Assembly: GCA_934098435.1 (NCBI GenBank)
Contig: CAKOOV010000001.1
Span: 119,899 to 183,898 of the forward strand
Reading direction: 5' to 3'
Source of the DNA: an uncultured Bacilli bacterium
Lineage (GTDB): Bacteria > Bacillota_I > Bacilli_A > RF39 > UBA660
Length of the DNA stretch: 64,000 bases
The notes under the pieces were generated by a model. That model was not told the DNA's origin, ran no database searches, and saw nothing but the letters and a program-made list of their open reading frames with translations. A program made the position numbers and the translations under genes. Below, piece by piece: positions 38,752 through 47,820 of this stretch (its first letter is position 1; the number at the start of each line of letters is the position of its first letter).

Positions 38752-41061
38752 ATGATAGGTAATTTTAATGATGAAGCGCAAAATATATTAAATAATGCAA
38801 AGAAAGAGATGAATAATTTGGGGCATCCTTATATTGGTACTGAGCATTTGCTTCTTTCTATTTTAAATAGTGATTGTGATATTGTTAATAGGCTTAATGA
38901 ATATGGTCTTACTTATAGTTCTTTTAAAGAAGAGTTATGTAAAGTAGTTGGTGTTACAAACAAAAAGGCTGAATTTTTTTTATATACTCCTTTGCTTCGT
39001 AAGGTTATTTCTTCTTCAATTATTGATGCTAAGGAAAATAACAATGGGGAAATTACTATTGAGCATTTATTTTTTGCTATGTTAGAAGAGGGGGAAGGTA
39101 TTGCTATTAGAATTCTTATAGGAATGGAAATTGATATTGAAGCTATGTATGATGATTTTTCTATTAGTTTAGTTAGAAATTCTAAGAAAAATAAAAAAAA
39201 GAATCTACTTATATATGATTTAGGAATTGACCTTACCAAACAGGCTATGAACAATGATCTTGATCCAGTCGTTGGGAGAGATAAAGAAGTTAGGAGAGTT
39301 ATGGAAATTTTATGTCGTAGGACTAAAAATAATCCTATACTTATTGGAGAAGCTGGTGTAGGTAAGACTGCTATTGTAGAGGAATTGGCTAGGTTTATAG
39401 CCAATAACGATGTTCCTAATCTTCTTATAGGTAAAAGAATTATTTCTCTTGATATGGCTACTATGGTTGCAGGTACTAAGTATCGTGGTGAGTTTGAAGA
39501 AAGAATGAAAAAAATTATTAAGGAGATTGAGGATAATAATGATATTATTTTATTTATTGATGAAATTCATACTTTAGTTGGCGCTGGTGGTGCAGAAGGA
39601 GCTATTGATGCTTCTAATATTTTAAAACCCGCTTTGGCTAGGGGAAAAATTAGATGTATTGGTGCTACTACTACTTCTGAATATAAAAAATTTATTGAAA
39701 ATGATTCGGCATTAGAAAGAAGATTTCAAAAAGTTATTATTGAGGAACCATCTGTTGATAAAACTAGAAATATATTAATTAAGCTTAAACCTATATATGA
39801 AAAATATCATAATGTTATTTTATCTAATAATATGATAGATACTATTATTAATTTATCTGAAAAATATGTTTTTGATAGAAATAGACCTGATAGAGAAATT
39901 GATATTTTGGATGAGGTTTCTTCAAGAGTGGGTATTAGGGAATGTAACAATATTAGTGAGTTTAATAATATTAAGAAGAAATTAGATGATCTTCAAAAGA
40001 AAAGAAATAGTTATATTATTGACAATAATATTGAAAAAGCATATGAGATAAGAAAAAATGAGACTAAGCTTATGGCTCTTCTTAATGAAATGGAACTTAA
40101 TAATAAGAAAGTTAAGAATGAAGTTCTATTTAGCGACGTTGCTAGTGTTATTAGTGATAGGACTGGGGTTCCTATTGATGAACTTACTGATTTTAATGGA
40201 ACTTTTATTAATAATTTGTCTTTAATTTTACATGCAAGTATTATAGGGCAGGATACTGCTATTAATTCTCTTATTTCTGTGACTAAAAAGATTAAAATGG
40301 GATATCGAGATAAGTGTTATTCTTTCTTATTTGTTGGACCTAGTGGAGTTGGCAAGACAGAAATGGCAAAACGTTATGCTTCTTTATTGGTGGGGGAGGA
40401 TAATTTTATTAGGCTTGATATGAGTGAATATTCTGATGCTACTTCTGTTAACAAGATTATTGGTTCTTCTCCGGGATATGTCGGCTATGATGATAATAGA
40501 AATTTTTTGGAAGAGGTTAGAAGTAAACCTAATTGTGTAATACTTTTAGATGAAATTGATAAGGCACATCCAAATGTTATTAATTTGTTTTATCAGATAT
40601 TGGAGGAAGGGAAAATTAAAAATTCTAAAGGGGTAACTGTTAGGTTTGATAATTCTATTATTATTATGACTTCTAATATTGGCTTTGAGAGAAATGGTAT
40701 TGGTTTTAATTGTTCTAATAATAATGTTATTAATAGTTTAAAGAATTGTTTTAATTTGGCTTTTATTAATAGAATTGATAATGTTATTACTTTTAATAGA
40801 CTTAATATTGATAATATTAAATATATTATTGATAAGGAAATTGAAAAAATTAAGAATAAATATACTGATATTGATATTGTTTTATCAGATAATATTATTA
40901 ATGATATTGTTATGAAAAGTGAATATGAAGAATTTGGCGCCAGGAGAATTTCAAAGATTATTTCTAAGTATATTGAAAATGTTGTTATTGATTCTGTTAT
41001 TAGTAATAATAAAGTGGTTGTTATTGATTCATTAGATAATAAAAACAATATCACTATTTGA
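38752..41061 (+). CDS. clpC: ClpC-type AAA+ protease ATPase
   Basis: About 769 aa. Two Clp-N repeats (roughly 1-145) precede AAA-1 (Walker [13 protein letters not shown], Walker [17 protein letters not shown]), a middle coiled-coil/UvrB-like insert, and AAA-2 (Walker [46 protein letters not shown]). It unfolds substrates for ClpP. AAAGGAG supports ATG 38752. CtsR, McsA and McsB, which usually precede clpC, are absent here, and no CtsR operator was recognised upstream. It shares a bidirectional terminator with the capA-like gene. Confidence 0.92.
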   Translation: MIGNFNDEAQNILNNAKKEMNNLGHPYIGTEHLLLSILNSDCDIVNRLNEYGLTYSSFKEELCKVVGVTNKKAEFFLYTPLLRKVISSSIIDAKENNNGEITIEHLFFAMLEEGEGIAIRILIGMEIDIEAMYDDFSISLVRNSKKNKKKNLLIYDLGIDLTKQAMNNDLDPVVGRDKEVRRVMEILCRRTKNNPILIGEAGVGKTAIVEELARFIANNDVPNLLIGKRIISLDMATMVAGTKYRGEFEERMKKIIKEIEDNNDIILFIDEIHTLVGAGGAEGAIDASNILKPALARGKIRCIGATTTSEYKKFIENDSALERRFQKVIIEEPSVDKTRNILIKLKPIYEKYHNVILSNNMIDTIINLSEKYVFDRNRPDREIDILDEVSSRVGIRECNNISEFNNIKKKLDDLQKKRNSYIIDNNIEKAYEIRKNETKLMALLNEMELNNKKVKNEVLFSDVASVISDRTGVPIDELTDFNGTFINNLSLILHASIIGQDTAINSLISVTKKIKMGYRDKCYSFLFVGPSGVGKTEMAKRYASLLVGEDNFIRLDMSEYSDATSVNKIIGSSPGYVGYDDNRNFLEEVRSKPNCVILLDEIDKAHPNVINLFYQILEEGKIKNSKGVTVRFDNSIIIMTSNIGFERNGIGFNCSNNNVINSLKNCFNLAFINRIDNVITFNRLNIDNIKYIIDKEIEKIKNKYTDIDIVLSDNIINDIVMKSEYEEFGARRISKIISKYIENVVIDSVISNNKVVVIDSLDNKNNITI

Positions 41062-41071
41062 TATTGTTTTT
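41041..41071. terminator. Bidirectional terminator between clpC and the capA-like gene
   Basis: 13-bp perfect inverted repeat AAAAACAATATCA / TGATATTGTTTTT with a 5-nt loop. It serves both converging genes and overlaps the clpC stop. Confidence 0.9.
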
Positions 41072-41083
41072 ATTAATATGATT

Positions 41084-42337
41084 TTATTCAGCAGCATCTT
41101 TTACTGTTATTTCATTATCCATTTTTTGTACTACTGCTTTATATGTATTATATACTTCTTTATAGTTTGGTAAATATTCTTTGATTTTTGGGTTAGAGAA
41201 TGGTATTATTTTGAAATTACGCCATGTTGATTGATTATAATAGTTATATAGTAATTCATTTTCTACGTTTGTTATTTTTATGCTTGTTTGATTGTCTTTT
41301 ATGTCTTTTTCTATTTTTAAACTGGTCATTAGTTCTGTTGTGCATTTATAGTTTGTACATGTACTTTTATTTTGATATTGTGCTGATATAAAATTACCTA
41401 ATGAATATATTACTAATGTATCATCTATCCACGTCACTGGTTGTATTACATGCGGATGTGTACCTATTATTAGATTTACTCCTAATGATGCTAAATATGA
41501 TGCCATATCTTTTTCATATGCTGTTGGTTCATGGGTATATTCTACCCCCCAATGCATTGCTACTATTAGAAAATCTACTTTGTCTTTTACTTTATCTATA
41601 TCTTCTTTTACTTGTTTTTTATATGCTTGATATTTTGTGTCTTTTTCTGGATTGTTTATATTATCTATATCGGTTGGCCATACGTTTACTAGATAATCAT
41701 TTGGTACTGGCATTCCATTTGTTCCATATGTATAATTTAGCATCGTATATTTTATGTTGTTTATTTCCTTTATGTTTATTTTGTTTCGTTCTTCTTCACT
41801 GCAGTAACTTCCTGCTGTTAATACATTTTCTTTTGATTGCCAATATTTGCATGAATTTTCTACGGCTTTTTTTCCACTATCCATAGTATGGTTTGTTGCT
41901 AGACTTACTAAATTGAAACCTGCATCTAACATGGCATCTCCAGCTTCATATGGTGAATTAAATGTTGGATAGTCTGATAATCCTAATTCTGTTCCACCTA
42001 ATATTGTTTCTTGATTATAGTATGCTATATCGTAATTAGATACTATTTCTTTTATGTCTGAAATCATTGGTTTGAAGTCATATCCATTTCCATTTGCTAA
42101 ACGATTGGCGTCTTTATAAACTGATGAATGAATTAGATAATCACCTACTGCTATTAGTGATGCTTCATAATGCTTGGTTTCGTTTTTATTTATTATATTT
42201 GGCTTAGTATTTGATTTGTTATTATTTTCTGGTTTTATTACTATATAACTTATTATTGCTATTAATGCTATAATAAATATTATTAAGAATATTTTAAATC
42301 CTTTTTTTAATTTTCTTCTTTTTCTTTTTTTTGTCAT
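41084..42337 (-). CDS. CapA/PgsA-family metallophosphoesterase-like envelope protein
   Basis: 417 aa. A Lys/Arg-rich N-terminus and one membrane helix (about 14-33) precede a PGA_cap domain. Metal-site motifs are AVGDYLIHS, YNQETILGG, LATNHTMDSG, AMHWGVEYTHEP and GTHPHVIQPV. Members act in poly-gamma-glutamate capsule synthesis or as surface phosphoesterases. The rest of a cap/pgs operon is missing here, so a capsule role is unproven. Head-on to replication. Confidence 0.85.
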   Translation of the reverse strand: MTKKRKRRKLKKGFKIFLIIFIIALIAIISYIVIKPENNNKSNTKPNIINKNETKHYEASLIAVGDYLIHSSVYKDANRLANGNGYDFKPMISDIKEIVSNYDIAYYNQETILGGTELGLSDYPTFNSPYEAGDAMLDAGFNLVSLATNHTMDSGKKAVENSCKYWQSKENVLTAGSYCSEEERNKINIKEINNIKYTMLNYTYGTNGMPVPNDYLVNVWPTDIDNINNPEKDTKYQAYKKQVKEDIDKVKDKVDFLIVAMHWGVEYTHEPTAYEKDMASYLASLGVNLIIGTHPHVIQPVTWIDDTLVIYSLGNFISAQYQNKSTCTNYKCTTELMTSLKIEKDIKDNQTSIKITNVENELLYNYYNQSTWRNFKIIPFSNPKIKEYLPNYKEVYNTYKAVVQKMDNEITVKDAAE

Positions 42338-42390
42338 TTTTAATCACTACCTTACTTATTTATAGTATAACAAAATTACTTAGTTTTGTA

Positions 42391-42419
42391 AATAAAAAGC
42401 TTAGTTATTAACTAAGCTT
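42391..42419 (-). terminator. Terminator of the phosphodiester glycosidase operon
   Basis: AAGCTTAGTTA / TAACTAAGCTT stem on the minus strand with a T run; separates this operon from the capA-like gene. Confidence 0.85.
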
Positions 42420-43449
42420 ATGGTATTAATCCCCATCCTGTTACAACATATCTTCCACCTTGTTTTTTTGCTGCTGCAGGGGGATTATTATATAATTTAT
42501 TTTCTATTACTAATGATGATGATTGTCCTCCATCAAGATTGGCTGCATTATATGCGCCATATCTTTCTAATACGTCTACCATATCTTGAAGGCTAGCACC
42601 ATTGATATAGTTTTCTCCGTCTACTACTAAAAATAACATAATTCCATCTTTTGTTTGCCCTATAGCAACTCTTGGAGCTTGTCCCCAAGGATCTCCTACT
42701 ATTTCTAGTGGTTTGCCATTGACTATTAAGAATGGTCCAAATACCATACCTTCATATACTCCTGCTTCGAGAGCTTCATTGCCTGTGGCATTTGTCATTA
42801 ATTTTAATTTTCCGTCTTTGGTTATGCCTATTATGTTTTCTCTTGCAGAGTCTGCTACTTCAGAAGCCCAAGTTATTTTTCCATTTTGAATTACATATCC
42901 GGTTGGAATATCTGAACCCATACCATTGTCATAGAATCCGCCACCATTTATACATACTTTTCCATTATATCTTTGGCACATTGTGATAATTCTTTCACCA
43001 TAGCCACCTACGTTGAATTGTTTTGTTGATATTAGTTTTACTTTTTCTGGTTCATATATTGCTACTAAATATCCGTTTGATGTTCCTATTTTTAGATTTA
43101 TTACTTTATATAAATCATTTCCTGGGTCTCTTGTAAACAATTCTTCTTCATATTTATCTTTATATTTTGTTTTTTCTTTAGTGTTTATTATTACATCGTC
43201 AGTATTGGCATCTTCTTCTATGGATACAAAATAGTTACTATTCATTATATTTTCTATTGTTTTATCACTATAAAATATTTTAGCAAAATATTGGTGATGC
43301 ATTGTTTTCATGGCGGTATTTACATACATATTTCTTACTTTGTCCCATGGTCCATACATTATGAAGAAACAGATTGCAGCACATAAATCTAATATTATAA
43401 ATAATATAGTTGTTTTGTATATTTTTCTTTTTTGTCTTTTTCTTGTCAT
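42418..43449 (-). CDS. Phosphodiester glycosidase (NAGPA) family protein
   Basis: 343 aa, one N-terminal membrane helix (about 12-31), then a secreted NAGPA domain: KVCINGGGFYDNGMGSDIPT, GPFLIVNGKP, GQAPRVAIGQT, NLDGGQSSSLV near the C-terminus. The family cleaves phosphodiester-linked sugars, and bacterial members are thought to act on cell-wall glycans. It overlaps the upstream gene at TAATG (43449), so translation is probably coupled. Confidence 0.88.
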   Translation of the reverse strand: MTRKRQKRKIYKTTILFIILDLCAAICFFIMYGPWDKVRNMYVNTAMKTMHHQYFAKIFYSDKTIENIMNSNYFVSIEEDANTDDVIINTKEKTKYKDKYEEELFTRDPGNDLYKVINLKIGTSNGYLVAIYEPEKVKLISTKQFNVGGYGERIITMCQRYNGKVCINGGGFYDNGMGSDIPTGYVIQNGKITWASEVADSARENIIGITKDGKLKLMTNATGNEALEAGVYEGMVFGPFLIVNGKPLEIVGDPWGQAPRVAIGQTKDGIMLFLVVDGENYINGASLQDMVDVLERYGAYNAANLDGGQSSSLVIENKLYNNPPAAAKKQGGRYVVTGWGLIP

Positions 43450-44786
43450 TATTTAGCCTCCAGTGGACTATTTTGCGAGCCGTCACCACTAGTTAGTATT
43501 TCTTTATTAATTGTTATTACTGGGACTATCTTTAATTTGCTTGAAGCACTCTTAGTATATAGTTTGAAGTCATTTGTCATTACGTATATTAGACTACTAT
43601 TTGAATCTATACCAGTTGATAAGAAATAGTTCGTATTATCTGAATTTATGATGATATCTCCTACACTTAATACTGATACTTTTGTTGATATTGTTTTATT
43701 TAATACTTTTGTGTAGTCATAATCCGTTGTATTACTATATATTCCATTTGGATAATTAGCTTCTATTATGCTATTATTATAGGTTAGTTTTGATAGATAG
43801 TTTTTATTTAAATAATAGGCTAATGTTCCTTGCTTTGTATCGTTATGATAGTATCCTTTGTCTGAATATTTATATGTTATTTCTTCGTTGTTTATTTTTA
43901 AATAATTATCTAGTGATAATTTTAGTGTATTATCTTCTATACTATATACTCGCCATGTATCATTACCTAATTTTACGTAGCTTCCTAACATACTTTGTTC
44001 TTCTTCAAATGTATATGGATTTTCTTTTGTTCCATTGCCATCTAATAATTTATTTGTGCTTTTTAGTGTTATTACTGGTTTTATTCCTAATATATCTGTA
44101 TTATCTGAATTTGTTACTCCACCATTATCATTTATATACCATGTTTTATTATCTTTACTAGTATTTAACAGGTAATAGTATGTTTCATTATTCATAAAAC
44201 TTTTTGTGTCTCCAGTATTTATATAGTCATATAGCGACGGTATTGTTATTAGTGTATCTTTTAGTGTCTCTTTACATGTGATGTTTTTGGTATTATCTAT
44301 TTTGTCACTACATGAATTTGTGTATGTTAGATATTTGCTTGGGTTATTTAGATTGTTTTCTAAGATACCTGTATTTTCTTTATTTAAATTATTTAACCAA
44401 TTATTTATATATGATGAGTTATAATTATTATTATTTCCTTTGGCTAAAGATGTTATTGGTTTATCTGATACTATTGTTATTGTATTATCTTTATTTATTT
44501 TTATTATTCTAAAGATTATATTTGAATATTTTATATAGTTATTTACGTCTTTTCCTGTAAAATAATAGTCGCCATTTATGTTTTTTAATGTTTCGTTATT
44601 ATTGTCTTTTATGTTGTCTGCTAGTACTTTTATTTCTTCTTTTTTATTGTTTTCTAAATATAGTTTTATGAATCTTGTACCATAAAATATAATACATGCT
44701 AATATGAATGTAAAACTTATTAAATTAAATATTTTTTGCCAATTTAGTTTTCTTTTTTTTCTTACTACTTTTACTTCTTTATTCAC
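43449..44786 (-). CDS. Membrane-anchored surface protein with two tandem copies of one domain
   Basis: 445 aa, basic N-terminus, one membrane helix (about 20-42), then extracellular Asn-rich sequence. Two copies of a domain can be seen. Each opens with a tryptophan/aromatic block (NIIFRIIKINKDNTITIVSD; DTWRVYSIEDNTLKLSLD), contains a Y/N-rich STxL-type centre, and ends with KPVITLKS..GNGTKENPY or VPVITINK..GDGSQNSP. The pattern resembles DUF6273-type domains. Function unknown; it probably works at the surface with the coupled NAGPA protein. Confidence 0.65.
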   Translation of the reverse strand: MNKEVKVVRKKRKLNWQKIFNLISFTFILACIIFYGTRFIKLYLENNKKEEIKVLADNIKDNNNETLKNINGDYYFTGKDVNNYIKYSNIIFRIIKINKDNTITIVSDKPITSLAKGNNNNYNSSYINNWLNNLNKENTGILENNLNNPSKYLTYTNSCSDKIDNTKNITCKETLKDTLITIPSLYDYINTGDTKSFMNNETYYYLLNTSKDNKTWYINDNGGVTNSDNTDILGIKPVITLKSTNKLLDGNGTKENPYTFEEEQSMLGSYVKLGNDTWRVYSIEDNTLKLSLDNYLKINNEEITYKYSDKGYYHNDTKQGTLAYYLNKNYLSKLTYNNSIIEANYPNGIYSNTTDYDYTKVLNKTISTKVSVLSVGDIIINSDNTNYFLSTGIDSNSSLIYVMTNDFKLYTKSASSKLKIVPVITINKEILTSGDGSQNSPLEAK

Positions 44787-44857
44787 TTCATCATCCCTTT
44801 TCTATCTATAATATTATATCAAAGGTTTTTATTTTTTACAAGACTATGAATTATTAA

Positions 44858-44886
44858 TTTACTAAAATGAATTTTAATGTTATAAT
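44858..44886 (+). promoter_or_regulatory. Promoter of DUF951-abgT
   Basis: -35 TTTACT (44858-44863), 17-bp spacer, extended -10 TGTTATAAT (hexamer 44881-44886). Confidence 0.6.
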
Positions 44887-44906
44887 GAAAATGTGAAGGT
44901 GATTTA

Positions 44907-45101
44907 ATGAAATATAATTTGGGTGATATTGTTGTTATGAAGAAAAATCATCCGTGTGGTACTAATGAATTTGAGATTATTAGGGTAGGGGCGGATATTA
45001 AGATAAAATGTGTTAATTGCGGTAGAATTATTATGCTACCTAGAATTGATTTTAATAAAGGAATAAGAAAGGTGATTGTTAATGAAAAAAAAGAAAAATA
45101 A
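44907..45101 (+). CDS. DUF951 (YyzM-like) zinc-knuckle protein
   Basis: 64 aa. YNLGDIVVMKKNHPCGTNEF and IKCVNCGRIIMLPR fit DUF951; the conserved cysteines may bind zinc. Function unknown. In Bacillus the gene sits next to ychF (yyaF) near oriC; here the AbgT gene lies between. AAGGTGAT precedes the start. It overlaps the next gene by 20 nt. Confidence 0.88.
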   Translation: MKYNLGDIVVMKKNHPCGTNEFEIIRVGADIKIKCVNCGRIIMLPRIDFNKGIRKVIVNEKKEK

Positions 45102-46626
45102 GGTTAGATTACATCCTGCTTTAGTATTTTTGATACTTACTCTTTTGGTTATGATTATTAGTTGTTTGGGTAAGATTCTTAATCTTGAGGCAAGCTATTA
45201 TTCTGTTAACGAAGTTACTGGTGATTTGACTAGCCAGGTTGTTACTATTAATAATTTGTTTAATAGAACTGGTCTTCAGTATTTGATAAGTAACATGCTT
45301 AATAATTTTATTAATTTTGCTCCTTTGGGTAATTTGATTGTAGGACTTTTGGGAATTGGTGTTGCTTATAAATCTGGTTTTCTTAATGCTTTGTTTAAAA
45401 TGATTGCTGAGAAGGTACCTAGACGTTTTATTACTTTTATGGTTGTTTTTCTTGGTATTTTGTTTTCAATGATTTATGAGGTTGGTTATGTTATTTTAAT
45501 TCCTTTAGCTGCTATTTTATTTATGAACTTGGGAAGACATCCTGGTGCGGGTATTTGTGCTGCTTTTTCTGGTATTACTTTTGGTTATGGTGCTAATTTT
45601 ATTATTAATAGGTTTGATAGTACTTTGGTTAGTTATGCTAGTAAGTCTGCGAAGATTCTTGATAGTTCTTATGCTATTCATTTAACTGGTAATATTGTTT
45701 TTACTACCATTAGTACAATACTTCTTGCTTATGTTGGTATGGTTATTACTGAAAGATTTATTATTCCTAAACTTGGTAAATACTATTTTGATGAAGAGGA
45801 ACCATCTCAAAATGGTATCGTTAGTAAAAAGGAAAGAAAGGGGGTTATTCTTTCTCTTGGCGCTACTTTTATAGTTTTGTTATTTTTGGCCTATTGTTTA
45901 ATTAAGGGACTTCCTTTCTCAGGTTTATTACTTGATTTGAGTCAAAATAGTTATGTTGATATGTTGTTTGGAGCTGATTCTTATTTTTATAAAGGTTCTG
46001 TTACTATATTTTCTTTTATACTTATGTTTAGTGGTCTTGTATATGGTATTAGAGTTGGTAGTATTACTAATAATAGGGATTTTGTTGATGGTATGAGTTA
46101 TTATCTAAAAGATGTTGCTTCTTTACTTGTTCTTATATTTTTTGCAGCACAGTTTTGTTTGATTTTTAAGGAAACTAACATTGGTTTATTTATTGTTGCA
46201 TCGTTTTCTGAACTTCTTAATGGTATGCAGCTATCTGGTCTCTCACTTGTTATTATTACTTTTTTGATTGTTTCTATATCTTCATTTTTTGTTCCTATGG
46301 GTTCTACTAAATGGGCTATGTTATCTCCTGTTATTGTTCCTATGTTTATGCAGGCGAGTATGACTCCTGAGTTTGCAATGGCAGTGTTTAGAGCTGCTGA
46401 TAGTAGTGTTAAAGGTGTTACTCCTGTATTTAGTTATTTTGTTATTCTTATTGGCTTTTTACATATTTATAATAAAAGAAAAAATGATGTTATTACTATT
46501 ACTGATGCTATGAGTTTGATGGCTCCTTATACTATTGCTTTTAGTATTTTATGGTTTATTATTATTTTGGCTTTTTATATTATGGGTATTCCTATTGGTA
46601 TTGAAAGGGGAGTTATGATTAATTAA
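45082..46626 (+). CDS. AbgT-family transporter
   Basis: About 514 aa with about 12 hydrophobic helices. HPALVFLILTLLVMIISC and the mid-protein segments resemble AbgT (p-aminobenzoyl-glutamate uptake; some homologues export sulfonamides). AAGGTGATTG precedes ATG 45082, which lies inside the end of the DUF951 gene. The real substrate is uncertain. Confidence 0.82.
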   Translation: MKKKKNKVRLHPALVFLILTLLVMIISCLGKILNLEASYYSVNEVTGDLTSQVVTINNLFNRTGLQYLISNMLNNFINFAPLGNLIVGLLGIGVAYKSGFLNALFKMIAEKVPRRFITFMVVFLGILFSMIYEVGYVILIPLAAILFMNLGRHPGAGICAAFSGITFGYGANFIINRFDSTLVSYASKSAKILDSSYAIHLTGNIVFTTISTILLAYVGMVITERFIIPKLGKYYFDEEEPSQNGIVSKKERKGVILSLGATFIVLLFLAYCLIKGLPFSGLLLDLSQNSYVDMLFGADSYFYKGSVTIFSFILMFSGLVYGIRVGSITNNRDFVDGMSYYLKDVASLLVLIFFAAQFCLIFKETNIGLFIVASFSELLNGMQLSGLSLVIITFLIVSISSFFVPMGSTKWAMLSPVIVPMFMQASMTPEFAMAVFRAADSSVKGVTPVFSYFVILIGFLHIYNKRKNDVITITDAMSLMAPYTIAFSILWFIIILAFYIMGIPIGIERGVMIN

Positions 46627-46652
46627 GATATAAGAAATTATATCTTTTTTTT
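46625..46652 (+). terminator. Terminator after the AbgT gene
   Basis: AAGATATAA / TTATATCTT stem, GAAA loop, T run. Confidence 0.8.
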
Positions 46653-46683
46653 GTTTATTATTGTTTATTTTATCTTTGATATT

Positions 46684-46692
46684 TGTTATAAT
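46684..46692 (+). promoter_or_regulatory. Extended -10 promoter of ychF
   Basis: TGTTATAAT; no clear -35. Confidence 0.5.
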
Positions 46693-46717
46693 AGTCTGGT
46701 AGAGGGAAGTGATATTA

Positions 46718-47815
46718 ATGAGTTTAACTGCTGGGATTGTTGGCCTTCCTAATGTTGGAAAGAGTACTTTATTTAATGCTATTACTAAAAAAAATATTTT
46801 GGCTGCTAATTATCCTTTTGCTACTATTGATCCTAATGTTGGTGTTGTTACTGTACCTGATAGTAGGCTTGTAAAATTAGAGGAAATGTATATTCCTGAT
46901 AGGACTATTCCTACTATTTATGAATTTACGGATATTGCAGGACTTGTAAAGGGTGCAAGTAATGGGGAAGGATTAGGTAATAAGTTTTTATCTCATATTA
47001 GAGAGGTTGATGCTATTGTTGAAGTTGTTAGGTGTTTTGATGATAATAATATTATTCATGTTGATGGAAATGTCGATCCTATTCGTGATATTGAGGTTAT
47101 TAATGTAGAACTTATTTTATCTGATTTAGAGATTATTACATCTAGAATTAATAAGATTGGTAAAAAAGCTATGACTACTAAAAATAAGGATGATATTAAG
47201 GAAATAGAACTTTTGAATAAGATTAAAGATGGATTAGAAAAGAATATTCCTGCTAGAAAGTTAGGACTTGATGAGGAAGAAAAAAAGATAATTAGTTCAT
47301 TTAATTTGATTACATTGAAACCTATTATTTATGCTCTTAATGTAGGTGAAAAAGACGTTTTAAATGGTAATTGTTATACTGAACGTGTTTCTTTATATGC
47401 AAAGAATGAGGGCTCTCTAACAGTTATATTATGTGCTAAATTAGAAAGTGAATTGTCTGAACTTAATGATGAGGATAAGAAGGAATTTTTAAATGATATT
47501 GGTATTTCAAAGAGTGGACTCGATATGCTTATTCAAAAAACTTATGAATTACTTGGTCTCGCAACATTTTTTACTGTTGGTGCCGATGAAGTTAGAGCAT
47601 GGACCTTTAAAAAAGGTATGAAGGCTCCGGAATGCGCTGGTATTATTCATACTGATTTTCAAAAGGGTTTTATTAAGGCCGAAGTTATGTCTTATGATGA
47701 TTTGATTTCTGCTGGAAACGAAGCTAAAGTAAAAGAAAATGGTAAACTTAGAATTGAAGGCAAGGAATATATTATGCAAGATGGGGATATTTGCCATTTT
47801 AGATTTAATTTATAG
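46718..47815 (+). CDS. ychF: Obg-like ATPase YchF
   Basis: 365 aa. It has the P-loop GLPNVGKST, DIAGLVKGAS (G3), and the NxxE-type base motif in ALNVGEKD that fits ATP preference; a C-terminal TGS domain ends MQDGDICHFRFN. It binds ribosomes and affects stress responses. GGGAAGTGAT supports ATG 46718; an in-frame GTG at 46709 is less likely. pepF begins 5 nt after. Confidence 0.95.
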   Translation: MSLTAGIVGLPNVGKSTLFNAITKKNILAANYPFATIDPNVGVVTVPDSRLVKLEEMYIPDRTIPTIYEFTDIAGLVKGASNGEGLGNKFLSHIREVDAIVEVVRCFDDNNIIHVDGNVDPIRDIEVINVELILSDLEIITSRINKIGKKAMTTKNKDDIKEIELLNKIKDGLEKNIPARKLGLDEEEKKIISSFNLITLKPIIYALNVGEKDVLNGNCYTERVSLYAKNEGSLTVILCAKLESELSELNDEDKKEFLNDIGISKSGLDMLIQKTYELLGLATFFTVGADEVRAWTFKKGMKAPECAGIIHTDFQKGFIKAEVMSYDDLISAGNEAKVKENGKLRIEGKEYIMQDGDICHFRFNL

Positions 47816-47820
47816 GAGGA

